Source of the DNA: Opitutia bacterium
GTDB lineage: Bacteria; Verrucomicrobiota; Verrucomicrobiia; Opitutales; Opitutaceae
Direction: 5' to 3'
Assembly (NCBI GenBank): GCA_947449835.1
Contig: CANFSZ010000006.1
Span: forward strand, 17,666-81,665
DNA length: 64,000 bases
The position numbers and the translations under genes were made by a program. Below the pieces are notes generated by a model. The model worked only from the letters and a program-made list of their open reading frames with translations, ran no database searches and was not told where the DNA came from. Positions 53,758 to 61,493 of this stretch are shown here, piece after piece. Position 1 is the first letter of the stretch. Every line of letters begins with the position of its first letter.

Positions 53758-54921
53758 ATGTCCGGCTGTCCTTTTCATTCCATCACTTCGTCCCCGCCGC
53801 CGCCGGCCACCGTTCACTCGGTCGAAACAGAACTCGCCTTCCTCGCCGAGGCGCATCCGACCACTGCCCTGCCCGATCGCCTCGCGGCGGTTCGCGCTGC
53901 CTTGGCCGCCGGTCAACCCGCACCGCTCTCCACCGACGAACTCACTTGGGCGGGACGCATCGCGTGGCGCAACCATAGCCGCTGCATCGGGCGGATGTAT
54001 TGGAAGAGTCTGCTTGTGCGCGACCATCGGCACCTCGACACCGCCGATGCGTTGGCCGAGAGCCTGCGCGAACATCTCACGCTCGCCCAAGGCGAGGGCA
54101 TGATCCGCTCCATCCTCACCGTCTTTGCCCCGCCCGAGCGCGCGGGCGATCCGGCCCCACGCATCTGGAATCAACAACTCTGCGCGTACGCCGGCTACTG
54201 TCAGCGCGACGGCCACATTTTGGGCGATCCGAAAAACGCCGCGCTCACCGCGCTCGCCCTCGCGCTCGGTTGGCAAACTCCGGCCACGCCGAGTCGCTTC
54301 GATCTGTTACCTTGGATCATCTCGGGCCGCGACGGCCGGCCGAAACTGTTTTCATTGCCTGCGGGTTTTGTACGGGAAGTTCCATTACGTCATCCGACGT
54401 TGCCGTGGTTCGAGCAGCTTGGGTTGCGGTGGTACGCGGTGCCGGCGATAAGTGACATGATTTTCCATGCGGCGGGGACGGATTTCCCCGCGGCGCCGTT
54501 TAACGGCTGGTTCATGGGCACGGAAATCGGCGCGCGCGATCTCGCCGATGAAACGCGTTATCATCAACTGCCCATCATCGCCGAGAAACTCGGGCTCGAC
54601 CGGAGTCATCCCAGCACGCTTTGGAAAGATCGCGCATTGATCGAGCTCAACGCGGCGGTGCTGCATTCGTTTGAACGCGAGGGCGTGAAACTCGTCGATC
54701 ATCACACGGCTTCGACCGAGTTCATGAAATTCCGTGAGCGCGAAGTGCGCGCGGGCCGCGCGGTTTCGGCGCGGTGGGATTGGATCGTGCCGCCGCTTTC
54801 CCCGGCGACGACAGAGGTGTTTCACACGCCGATGCAGGAATTCCCCGCGACGCCGAATTTCCTCGCGCGGGCCGTAGCGGGGCCGGCGCCCGCGGCGGAT
54901 CACGCCGCAGGTCGAAGCTGA
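53758..54921 (+). CDS. nos: Nitric oxide synthase oxygenase domain protein
   Basis: The 387-residue stand-alone oxygenase is similar in length to the Bacillus and Deinococcus enzymes (about 360). The heme-thiolate Cys76 is in 'WRNHSRCIGRMYW'. The arginine-binding Glu256 is in 'FNGWFMGTEIG', preceded by 'LGLRWYAVPAISDMIF' for the active site. The pterin/dimer region ends 'WDWIVPPLSPATTEVFHTPM'. The N-terminal zinc hook of animal enzymes is absent, as in other bacterial members. There is no reductase domain, so electrons must come from a separate flavoprotein. It makes NO from arginine. The N-terminus 'MSGCPFHSI' precedes the fold. The gene is divergent from a PAS-SpoIIE phosphatase. Confidence 0.94.
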   Translation: MSGCPFHSITSSPPPPATVHSVETELAFLAEAHPTTALPDRLAAVRAALAAGQPAPLSTDELTWAGRIAWRNHSRCIGRMYWKSLLVRDHRHLDTADALAESLREHLTLAQGEGMIRSILTVFAPPERAGDPAPRIWNQQLCAYAGYCQRDGHILGDPKNAALTALALALGWQTPATPSRFDLLPWIISGRDGRPKLFSLPAGFVREVPLRHPTLPWFEQLGLRWYAVPAISDMIFHAAGTDFPAAPFNGWFMGTEIGARDLADETRYHQLPIIAEKLGLDRSHPSTLWKDRALIELNAAVLHSFEREGVKLVDHHTASTEFMKFREREVRAGRAVSARWDWIVPPLSPATTEVFHTPMQEFPATPNFLARAVAGPAPAADHAAGRS

Positions 54922-54936
54922 GAGAGCGCGGCTCGT

Positions 54937-55920
54937 TTAGGCGAGCGCGTCGCGGCAATACTTAATGGTGCGCGCGATCTCGGTCATGCGGTCGGAGCTG
55001 GCGGGCACTTTGTATTCAAATTCGATTGTGGCCTGGATGTTGTAGTGATTGTCGCGGATGACGCGCAGCACGTCCTTGATGGGCGTGTCGCCTTCGCCGA
55101 AGGGCGTGTTGGGGCCGTTCTTCGTGGCGGGATCGTATTTACGATCTTTGATGTGCACGTGCGAGATGCGCGCGTGGTTTTTCTTGATGAACTCTACGGG
55201 CGAACCGTGGCCGCCGGCGACGTAGTGGCCGATGTCGAGGTTGTTGCCGTTGAATTTGGCGGAGGCGTAAACGGCTTCGTAATGTTCGCCGGAGGTCGTG
55301 GCGTGGCCGTGGTAGCCGACCATGAGTTGGTGTTTATCGGCAAACTTGCCGAGGCGTTCCATGTCTTTGGCGTCTTTGGAAATCTCGGTTGAGATGGCGC
55401 GCGCGCCGAGGGCTTTGGCGAGATTGAATTGGTAGTCGAGGACGGGCTCGGACATCTGGAAAATGTTATCCACTTTCACGATTTCGATGAGCATGCCGGC
55501 GGCGTCGAATTGCTGGCGGAAGGCTTTGACGCGATCCATCGAGACGCTGAGGCGCCAGGCTTCGAGTTTGGCGGCGTTGGCCTTGGCTTCGTTGGCGTTG
55601 ATGGCGGAGCCGCGCGCGGCCACGACATCGGAGACGGGCGAACCGAGGAAGGCTTCGACGGGTTGGGTGCGCAGTTCGAGGGCGTTCACGCCGAGGAGCA
55701 CGCAGTTGCTGATGATTTCATCGGCCGGCATGGTGCGGCCGCCGAAGCTGTAAGGGACGTTGAGGCCGATCTGGACGCCGTTGACCTTGGAGTTGGGCTT
55801 GGGGCGCGTGCCTTTGGCAACTTCGGCGGCTTGCGCCCGGTTCATCACCGAAAACATACCGGCGGCGGGCAGCGCCGCGAGGGCGAGTTTGGCGAAATCA
55901 CGACGAGTGTAGTGGGACAT
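54937..55920 (-). CDS. Tat-exported sugar phosphate isomerase/epimerase-like TIM-barrel protein
   Basis: From the ATG at 55920 (327 residues) there is a Tat signal ('YTRRDFAKLALAALPAAGMF', motif 'TRRDF'). A xylose-isomerase-like TIM barrel follows: 'VNGVQIGLNVPYSFGGRTMP' opens it, with 'NCVLLGVNALELRTQPVEAF', 'AKALGARAISTEISKD', 'VGYHGHATTSGEHYEAVYAS' and 'NNLDIGHYVAGG' in the middle. The metal-ligand-rich part is 'ARISHVHIKDRKYDPATKNG', and 'YNIQATIEFEYKVP' is near the end. Family members include epimerases, isomerases and keto-glycoside lyases. Export by Tat and the genomic company suggest a sugar substrate in the periplasm. Confidence 0.84.
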   Translation of the reverse strand: MSHYTRRDFAKLALAALPAAGMFSVMNRAQAAEVAKGTRPKPNSKVNGVQIGLNVPYSFGGRTMPADEIISNCVLLGVNALELRTQPVEAFLGSPVSDVVAARGSAINANEAKANAAKLEAWRLSVSMDRVKAFRQQFDAAGMLIEIVKVDNIFQMSEPVLDYQFNLAKALGARAISTEISKDAKDMERLGKFADKHQLMVGYHGHATTSGEHYEAVYASAKFNGNNLDIGHYVAGGHGSPVEFIKKNHARISHVHIKDRKYDPATKNGPNTPFGEGDTPIKDVLRVIRDNHYNIQATIEFEYKVPASSDRMTEIARTIKYCRDALA

Positions 55921-56161
55921 ACAAGGATTCTCGGAGGGGCAGACGTTGTTGGGGGGGATGGTGACGAGCGACACGAGTCGCCCGTCGCGGGATGGCTTGA
56001 GTACGCGCCGGCGCGCGACGCGGGCAAGTCCTTTTCATGGCACGGAGCAATTGTCGGCTTAGGCATTCTCCTTGCTTCACACTTCCATTTAAGATGTTTT
56101 CTCAACCTCTTAATCCCCCGATAAGGCGGGGCAGTCGCAAATCGATCGCAAAAATTTTTCT

Positions 56162-59113
56162 ATGAACCGTACCAACCGCTGGAACCCGTCGACATTGTTG
56201 TCGATGATTGCTGCTATAAGCATGATCCCCGTCGCCGTGGCCCAAAAGGTCACCACGACCGTCGAAACGAATTCTGACGCCCCTCAGAAGCTCGAGAAAT
56301 TCGTCATCACCGGCTCGATGATCAAAGGCATCCCCAACGAGGGCGCCCTACCGATGGAAGTCATCACGCATTTGGAACTCGAGCAGGCCGGCATCGCCAG
56401 CGCCGAGCAGATGGTCTCCCAACTCAACATCAACGGCAACGGTCTCGATAATCTCGCCTCCAACGCCGACGTCGTTGCCGGCGCCCAGCGCGGCAATAAC
56501 GGTGCCACCTCCGCCAATCTTCGCGGCCAAGGCTCCAACGCCACGCTCATCCTCCTCAACGGCCGCCGCGTCGCCTCGCACGGCCTTAACGGTGGTGTCG
56601 TCGACCTCAACTCCATCCCTTTCGCCGCCATCGAGCGCGTCGAAATCCTCAAGGACGGCGCCTCCGCCACCTACGGCACCGATGCCGTCGGCGGCGTGAT
56701 CAACTTCATCACGAAACGCGATTTCCGCGGCCTCGTGGGCAACGCCTCTTCCGATGTCACCCAAGACGGCGGCGGTAACATTTTTCGCTACTCCCTCGTC
56801 GGCGGCTGGGGCGATCTCAGCAAAGACAAGTGGAACATCATGGCCTCCTTGGCCATTTCCGATCACAAGCGCCTCAACGGCGACCAACGTGACTTCGTCA
56901 ATACGTTCCAACCCAAGCGCGGTATCTCGCCCGACACCCGAGGCACCCCGATCGCCACGCTCTTCACCGTAGCCAACTTGCCCACGGCCCTCGGCCTGAG
57001 CACCGCCAACCCGGTCGACCCGGCCAATCCCGCCGTGCGCGTCAACGGTATCAACATCGTCGACCTACCCACCTACTCCGGCGGCTACACCGGCCTCGAT
57101 GGCATGGGCCCCTACGAAGAAATCCTCTGGGGCGCCACTTCCGCCACCGGCAGTGGTAAATACGGCTCCGCTTGGGACACCGGCCGCGCCGCCGTCCTCC
57201 AACAGCCCGTGAAGAACACTAACTTTGTCAGCCGCGGTTCCTATAAACTGGGCGCCCATCTTCTCACCGCCGAAGCGGTCATCGGTCGTTCCGACTCTTC
57301 CAAGAGCTTCTCGCCGAATCAATGGAGCACCGCCGGTTTGTCCGCCACGGGCGCGCAGACCACCACCACGACCCTCAACGGAACCGTGGTCCCCAATCCA
57401 CTCTCCGGCATGGCTTACCCCAGCAACGGCGCCGATTATAACCGCGTCTTCAACGCCCTCGTCGCTTACTTCCCCGCCCTCGAGTCCAACCGTGGCCTCC
57501 CGCTGGGCTTCCGCTGGCGCTCTTTGCCCGCCGGTAACCGCGAGCTGCGCACCATCACCGACACCAGCCGTTATCTGGTCGGTCTCGAAGGCCCGCTCCC
57601 GTTGCCCTTTGCGTTCTTCTCCGAGTGGGAATACCGCACCGGCCTCGCCCAGGCCAAGAGCCAGAGCAAATCGAAGCTCCTCAACGGTTATTACTACACC
57701 GTGCCGTTCGCGAAGTTGATCACCACCGGCGTGCTCAGCCCGTTCTCCTATAATCAATCGCAAGCCGCGATGGACGGCCTCAAGGCCGCGTCCGCCTCGG
57801 GCGTCGAGCTCTACGGCGGCACGTTCACCACCACCACGGCTGACTTCACCACCTCCGGTCCGGTCTTCAAACTCCCCGCGGGCAATATCTACAGCGCCCT
57901 CGGCTTTGATTACCGCAAAGAAGAATACTACTTCGCCGGCGACCCGCGCAGCAACGTCAGCAGCGTCGACTCGCTCATCTTCAATGCGCCCTTCGACAAC
58001 GGTCTCGCCACCGCCGGCACGCTCAGCCGCGACATCTACGCGTTCTTCGCCGAGCTCCAAATCCCGCTCTTGAAGACCCTCGACCTCAACCTCGCCGCGC
58101 GTCGCGACGACTACACCGGCTTCGGCGCCACTACCAACCCGAAGTACACCCTTCGCTACAACCCGATCGAGCAAGTGCTCTTCCGCGGCTCTTATAGCAC
58201 CGGTTTCCGCGTGCCGACCTTCAAGCAACAGTTTGATCCATCCTACGAGACCATCTACGCGGGCGTAGATCTCGTGGACCCGGCCACCAACACCGCCATC
58301 CCGGCCAACAGCCTCTATACGATCAACGGCGGCAAAGCCGATCTTAAGCCCGAAGAGGCCAAGATGAAGTCCGTCGGCATCGTGCTCTCGCCCTTGAAGA
58401 ACATCACCTTCGGCGTCGACTGGTGGTCGGTCAACCGCACCGGCACCATCCAATCCCTCGGGACTTCGATCATCCTCCAGAATTACCAGCTCTTCCCCGA
58501 TCGCATCATCCGCACCGGCGGCGCCAACACCCCGATCAGTCGGATCGATGTGCGGCCGCTCAACGCCGGTGAAACGATCACCAAGGGCCTCGAGTATAAT
58601 GGTCGCGGCGAATTCGGCTTCTGGGGCGGCAAGTTCGTCGTCGACGCCAACGTCTCCCAGCTCCTCGAAAAGAAATCCCGCCTCATCGCCTCCGCGCCTT
58701 TCGGCACGAGCGAGGTCGGCCGTTTCACCCGCGCCAGCGACATCGGCTTGAAGTGGAAATACACCACCTCCGTTTCCTATCGTAAGGGCAAATGGTCCGG
58801 TCGTCTCACCCAAGTCTTCCGCGCCGGTTACCTCGACTACGTCCCACCCGGCATCGCCAACGGCACCTACCTGCCCTACGCGCCCGACTACAAGACCAAG
58901 GTCGATGAATACGTCACCTACAACGGCAGCCTGACCTACCGTCTCAACAAAGACTTCACGCTCATCGCCGGTATCAAAAATATCCTCAACGAAGATCCTC
59001 CGTTCTCGATCTCCTACGACACCAACACCGGTGCCGGCAGTAGCTGGGAGCCGCGAATCGCCGATCCACGCGGTCGCGCCTTCACGCTCAGCGTCGAATA
59101 CAAGTTCTTCTAA
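56162..59113 (+). CDS. TonB-dependent outer-membrane receptor
   Basis: The 983-residue receptor has a signal peptide ('LLSMIAAISMIPVAVAQ'), a TonB-box-like stretch ('KLEKFVITGSMIKG') and a plug domain (about 45-180). The plug contains 'SANLRGQGSNATLILLNGRR' and 'IERVEILKDGASATYGTDAV', followed by 'GGVINFITKRDF'. A 22-strand-type beta-barrel ends with 'RAFTLSVEYKFF', where the terminal Phe is the usual barrel signal. Substrate specificity cannot be read. The neighbouring glycan genes suggest an oligosaccharide. It lies 241 bp downstream of the divergent TIM-barrel gene and ends in a strong terminator. Confidence 0.94.
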   Translation: MNRTNRWNPSTLLSMIAAISMIPVAVAQKVTTTVETNSDAPQKLEKFVITGSMIKGIPNEGALPMEVITHLELEQAGIASAEQMVSQLNINGNGLDNLASNADVVAGAQRGNNGATSANLRGQGSNATLILLNGRRVASHGLNGGVVDLNSIPFAAIERVEILKDGASATYGTDAVGGVINFITKRDFRGLVGNASSDVTQDGGGNIFRYSLVGGWGDLSKDKWNIMASLAISDHKRLNGDQRDFVNTFQPKRGISPDTRGTPIATLFTVANLPTALGLSTANPVDPANPAVRVNGINIVDLPTYSGGYTGLDGMGPYEEILWGATSATGSGKYGSAWDTGRAAVLQQPVKNTNFVSRGSYKLGAHLLTAEAVIGRSDSSKSFSPNQWSTAGLSATGAQTTTTTLNGTVVPNPLSGMAYPSNGADYNRVFNALVAYFPALESNRGLPLGFRWRSLPAGNRELRTITDTSRYLVGLEGPLPLPFAFFSEWEYRTGLAQAKSQSKSKLLNGYYYTVPFAKLITTGVLSPFSYNQSQAAMDGLKAASASGVELYGGTFTTTTADFTTSGPVFKLPAGNIYSALGFDYRKEEYYFAGDPRSNVSSVDSLIFNAPFDNGLATAGTLSRDIYAFFAELQIPLLKTLDLNLAARRDDYTGFGATTNPKYTLRYNPIEQVLFRGSYSTGFRVPTFKQQFDPSYETIYAGVDLVDPATNTAIPANSLYTINGGKADLKPEEAKMKSVGIVLSPLKNITFGVDWWSVNRTGTIQSLGTSIILQNYQLFPDRIIRTGGANTPISRIDVRPLNAGETITKGLEYNGRGEFGFWGGKFVVDANVSQLLEKKSRLIASAPFGTSEVGRFTRASDIGLKWKYTTSVSYRKGKWSGRLTQVFRAGYLDYVPPGIANGTYLPYAPDYKTKVDEYVTYNGSLTYRLNKDFTLIAGIKNILNEDPPFSISYDTNTGAGSSWEPRIADPRGRAFTLSVEYKFF

Positions 59114-59115
59114 AC

Positions 59116-59136
59116 CGACGGAGTTCAACTCCGTCG
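59116..59136 (+). terminator. Hairpin just after the TonB receptor gene
   Basis: Perfect 9-bp arms cgacggagt (59116-59124) and actccgtcg (59128-59136) with a 3-base loop lie three bases past the stop. There is no T-run; the true terminator follows at 59142. Confidence 0.45.
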
Positions 59137-59141
59137 CCCTC

Positions 59142-59176
59142 GCGGCATCCGGTCACCCCGGATGCCGCTTTTTTTT
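59142..59176 (+). terminator. Rho-independent terminator of the TonB receptor gene
   Basis: The perfect 11-bp arms gcggcatccgg (59142-59152) and ccggatgccgc (59158-59168) have a 5-base loop and are followed directly by eight T (59169-59176). Confidence 0.92.
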
Positions 59177-59212
59177 GCCCGTACTGCCCCGCGCACCGTC
59201 CGCGCAGACCGT

Positions 59213-59681
59213 TCACTGCGCCGACTGTTGCCCGTCGCTCTCGACCCGCGTGAAGCCATGCCGCAGCGCATAAGCAACGAGCTTCGTGCTAGCGGTGATA
59301 TGAAGTTTTTAAGCAATCGGCTTCGGTGTTTCTGCGCAGTCGCCGGCGTGATGCCCAACCGAGCCCCGATTTCCTGGTCGCTCAAGCCTTCCCCTACGAG
59401 CGCCAGCACCCGCTGCTCCGCCGGCGACAGGATTTTCTCAAACGACTCGGGGTTCGCATGCCGCGCCGCCTTGGCCGTGATAAACGACGGCGAAAAATAA
59501 CGCCGCCCCAGCGCCAAATCATACAGCGCCGCACAGAAATCAGCCACCGTGCCCGTTTTCTTATCAATAAACCGTGCACCTTCAGCATCTCCACGCGGAA
59601 AACCGTCACGGCATCCAGTTTCACACTCGCGATCAACACCCGCGGCGCGGGTCGTTCCCACAGCATCTCCTCCACCACCAT
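59213..59681 (-). pseudogene. LuxR-family response regulator remnant with two frameshifts
   Basis: Joining three frames gives the second half of a receiver domain ('PRVLIASVKLDAVTVFRVEM' then 'LKVHG' + 'FIDKKTGTVADFCAAL'). It continues into a LuxR helix-turn-helix ('LSPAEQRVLALVGEGLSDQE' and 'IGARLGITPATAQKHRSRLL') and an ending 'KKLHITASTKLVAYALRHGF'. One base is missing near 59572 and one in an A-run (five A where six are needed, 59306-59310). An in-frame TAA lies just before the first Met (59681), and the phosphoacceptor half of the receiver is absent. The restored stop is at 59213-59215. The missing N-terminal half shows real decay, so the indels need not be sequencing errors. Confidence 0.7.
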
Positions 59682-59943
59682 AGACTCCGCTTAACGCCCC
59701 ACCCCCACCTCGTCATCCCTGATTGCGGCGGGCTGTGATCGTGACCGCGCCTGTGTCCGGCCCCACGATGAAGCCCGCTTTTTTTATGGGGCCACTCACC
59801 GCGGGCTTCATCCGGCGAGGCCGACCCTTTTCCCGCGCGCTCGAGGCGATCTATAGGTATCCGAAAAAACATTACTCGCACCTTAGCCGTGACTATTAAA
59901 ACCCTACACTCATCGCACCACAGCGAGGATCATTCTGATTATT

Positions 59944-59956
59944 GCCTATTATAGGC
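59944..59956. promoter_or_regulatory. Palindrome GCCTAT-T-ATAGGC
   Basis: This is a perfect 6-bp inverted repeat around one base. The half-site recurs as TATAGG at 59852-59857, CCTATA at 59992-59997 and GCCTATT at 60033-60039. Its position 60-100 bp upstream of a small HTH gene suggests an operator. The factor is not known; autoregulation is a guess. Confidence 0.45.
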
Positions 59957-60011
59957 TAAATTTTAAATGAATTATAGATAAAGACTCCCGCCCTATAGCG
60001 CAGAGGAGTGT

Positions 60012-60020
60012 TGCTATAAT
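60012..60020 (+). promoter_or_regulatory. Extended -10 promoter element TGCTATAAT
   Basis: A perfect TGnTATAAT lies 27 bp before the ATG at 60047. No good -35 is visible at the usual spacing, which fits an extended -10 promoter. A CCTATA element covers the -35 position. Confidence 0.6.
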
Positions 60021-60046
60021 TAATACTTTAAGGCCTATTGCTCTCC

Positions 60047-60409
60047 ATGGCTAAAAATACCTTCGACCAACTCGAACAATACCGCCGCAAAGTCGCGGCC
60101 CTCGAACAGAAACTGACCCAACAAAAAAAGCGCCTGGCCCAACTCCCCGGCAAGCTGGGCTTCAAGTCCGTTAGCGATTTAATCGCCGCGCTGCAATCAA
60201 TCAGCGAAGCCCCCAAGGCCGTCAAAGCCGCGGGCAAAGTGAAGAAGACCCGCAAGCGCGCCAAGATCACCCCCGAAGTCATCGCCAAGGTGAAAGCCCT
60301 CGTCGCCAAAAATAAAACCGGCAACGAGATCGCTAAAGAAGTCGGCATCTCCCTGCCCAGCGTCGGCAATATCAAGAAGAAGCTCGGCCTCGTCCGAGCC
60401 AAAGAGTAA
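60047..60409 (+). CDS. Small basic coiled-coil/HTH protein
   Basis: The 120-residue protein has a coiled coil (about 3-40, 'NTFDQLEQYRRKVAALEQKL') and a Lys/Arg-rich linker. A C-terminal helix-turn-helix (about 78-115) carries 'VIAKVKALVAKNKTGNEIAK' and 'EVGISLPSVGNIKKKLGL', like the resolvase/homeodomain-like HTH. It is strongly basic, so a DNA-binding, possibly multimeric architectural or regulatory role is likely. ATG 60047 is preferred over 60038 because it fits the promoter spacing. The gene has its own extended -10 and intrinsic terminator. I do not recognise a named family. Confidence 0.75.
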   Translation: MAKNTFDQLEQYRRKVAALEQKLTQQKKRLAQLPGKLGFKSVSDLIAALQSISEAPKAVKAAGKVKKTRKRAKITPEVIAKVKALVAKNKTGNEIAKEVGISLPSVGNIKKKLGLVRAKE

Positions 60410-60450
60410 TTCCCACGCGCGCGATCATTCAAGATCGTCCGCTCCCTTCT

Positions 60451-60486
60451 ACGCCGATTCCTCCGGGAGTCGGCGTTTTTTTATTT
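60451..60486 (+). terminator. Rho-independent terminator of the HTH gene
   Basis: The arms acgccgattcc and gggagtcggcgt pair over 11 positions (one G-T pair) around a short loop, then a T-rich run follows (60476-60486). Confidence 0.85.
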
Positions 60487-60752
60487 TTATCGGCCACAGC
60501 CATCGGCGAGCTGATCGAGCCGGGGCCCCTGCCCGCACTCGCGCGTGCGCCCTGCGGCAAGATGAGCAATTTACGCGGAGCCGTAATCCCCGCGCGGGTG
60601 TAGGGTGGAGCGAGCATCCCCGCGCACCGTTGAGCCCCACGCCCGCCATCACCGCGGGCGGACTGAGCCTCTTCTGCGAGCGGTCACCGCCGCGACTTTA
60701 GCCTCGTTCCTCTCACTCAAAATCCAGCCCCGTCTCCTCGACGTTTTATTTT
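60487..60752. other. Non-coding region before cytochrome b561
   Basis: With the end of the preceding gene this makes a 343-bp gap. Past the terminator I see only a minor 7-bp hairpin (60640-60646 with 60654-60660). No ORF with family resemblance and no tRNA are present. Confidence 0.4.
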
Positions 60753-61448
60753 ATGCATAAAGTTCTTATTTGGGATCTGCCCACGCGTATCTTTCATTGG
60801 GCCTTGGCCGGTAGTATCGGGGCGACGTTTGTTTTCGCCTATGGCTTCGATGAAAACGACTCGCGGTTTCAATGGCACATGCTCGCCGGGTTAATCGCGG
60901 CTTTTCTCTTGGTCGTGCGCGTGGTGCTGGGTTTCGTGGGCACGCGTTACGTCCAGTGGAAATATTTTTTCCTCCGTCCGGCCGATAGCCTCAGTTATTT
61001 CCGCAGTCTATTCCGCGGGCCCGCGATCCTCTACGCCGGTCACAACCCCGGCACGTCGCTGGTGGCGTTGCTGATGTTTGCGCTGATTCCTCTATTGGTC
61101 TTAACGGGGATTACCCAGGAGTGGGAAATCAGTGAGGATCTCCACGCGGGGCTAGCGATCGCGCTGGCGGTCGCCGTGGGCCTACACCTCGCGGGCTTGG
61201 CGTTCTATACAATTCGCCAGCGCGACAATATTTCAGCCGCGATGGTGACGGGATATAAAACCGCACCAATAAATTCCGGCATCACCTCGGCCCGACCTTG
61301 GACTGCGCTGGTGCTCGTCGTCGTGATCGCAGCTTGGGTAAATGCGTTGCTCGGGACTTACGATACGCGGCAGGCCACGGTTAAAATCCCCGGGCTTTCG
61401 GGCGTCGTTCACCTCGGTGAAAACAAAAAATGGAAGTTCTGGGATTAA
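60753..61448 (+). CDS. Cytochrome b561-type membrane protein
   Basis: The 231-residue di-heme electron carrier starts 'VLIWDLPTRIFHWALAG', the hallmark of the bacterial b561/hydrogenase cytochrome b group. Four main membrane helices carry candidate heme ligands His15, His42, His131 and His145. A fifth hydrophobic segment lies at about 183-200. It is followed by a short periplasmic tail. It should pass electrons between quinone and a periplasmic or membrane partner. No partner dehydrogenase or c-type cytochrome is next to it. The converging gene is a flavoprotein. Confidence 0.87.
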   Translation: MHKVLIWDLPTRIFHWALAGSIGATFVFAYGFDENDSRFQWHMLAGLIAAFLLVVRVVLGFVGTRYVQWKYFFLRPADSLSYFRSLFRGPAILYAGHNPGTSLVALLMFALIPLLVLTGITQEWEISEDLHAGLAIALAVAVGLHLAGLAFYTIRQRDNISAAMVTGYKTAPINSGITSARPWTALVLVVVIAAWVNALLGTYDTRQATVKIPGLSGVVHLGENKKWKFWD

Positions 61449-61493
61449 ACCATCGCGGCGCCGAGGATCGCGCTCCGCGTAATGCGCGCGCAC

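Larger units (their letters stand above)
59682..60046. other. Non-coding region with AT-rich control segment
   Basis: The left part (59700-59840) is GC-rich and contains a 12-bp inverted repeat (59767-59778 with 59801-59812, gatgaagcccgc) with a 22-base spacer holding a T-run. The right part (59840-60046) is sharply AT-rich and carries four CCTAT(A/T) or TATAGG elements and an extended -10 for the next gene. No credible ORF is present. Confidence 0.6.

Noticed and set aside
57065..59128. A 687-codon open frame on the strand opposite the TonB receptor
   Set aside because: It mirrors the codon pattern of the GC-rich receptor gene and shows no family motif. The same applies to long antisense frames at 45874-47679, 6873-8321 and 29025-30155.
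59306..59310. Programmed -1 frameshift in the LuxR gene
   Set aside because: The heptamer does not fit X-XXY-YYZ in the zero frame, and the gene has a second frameshift and lacks half its receiver.
59633..59881. 82-codon minus-strand frame upstream of the LuxR remnant
   Set aside because: It is Arg/Gly/Trp-rich without family features and spans an inverted repeat. Non-coding is more likely.
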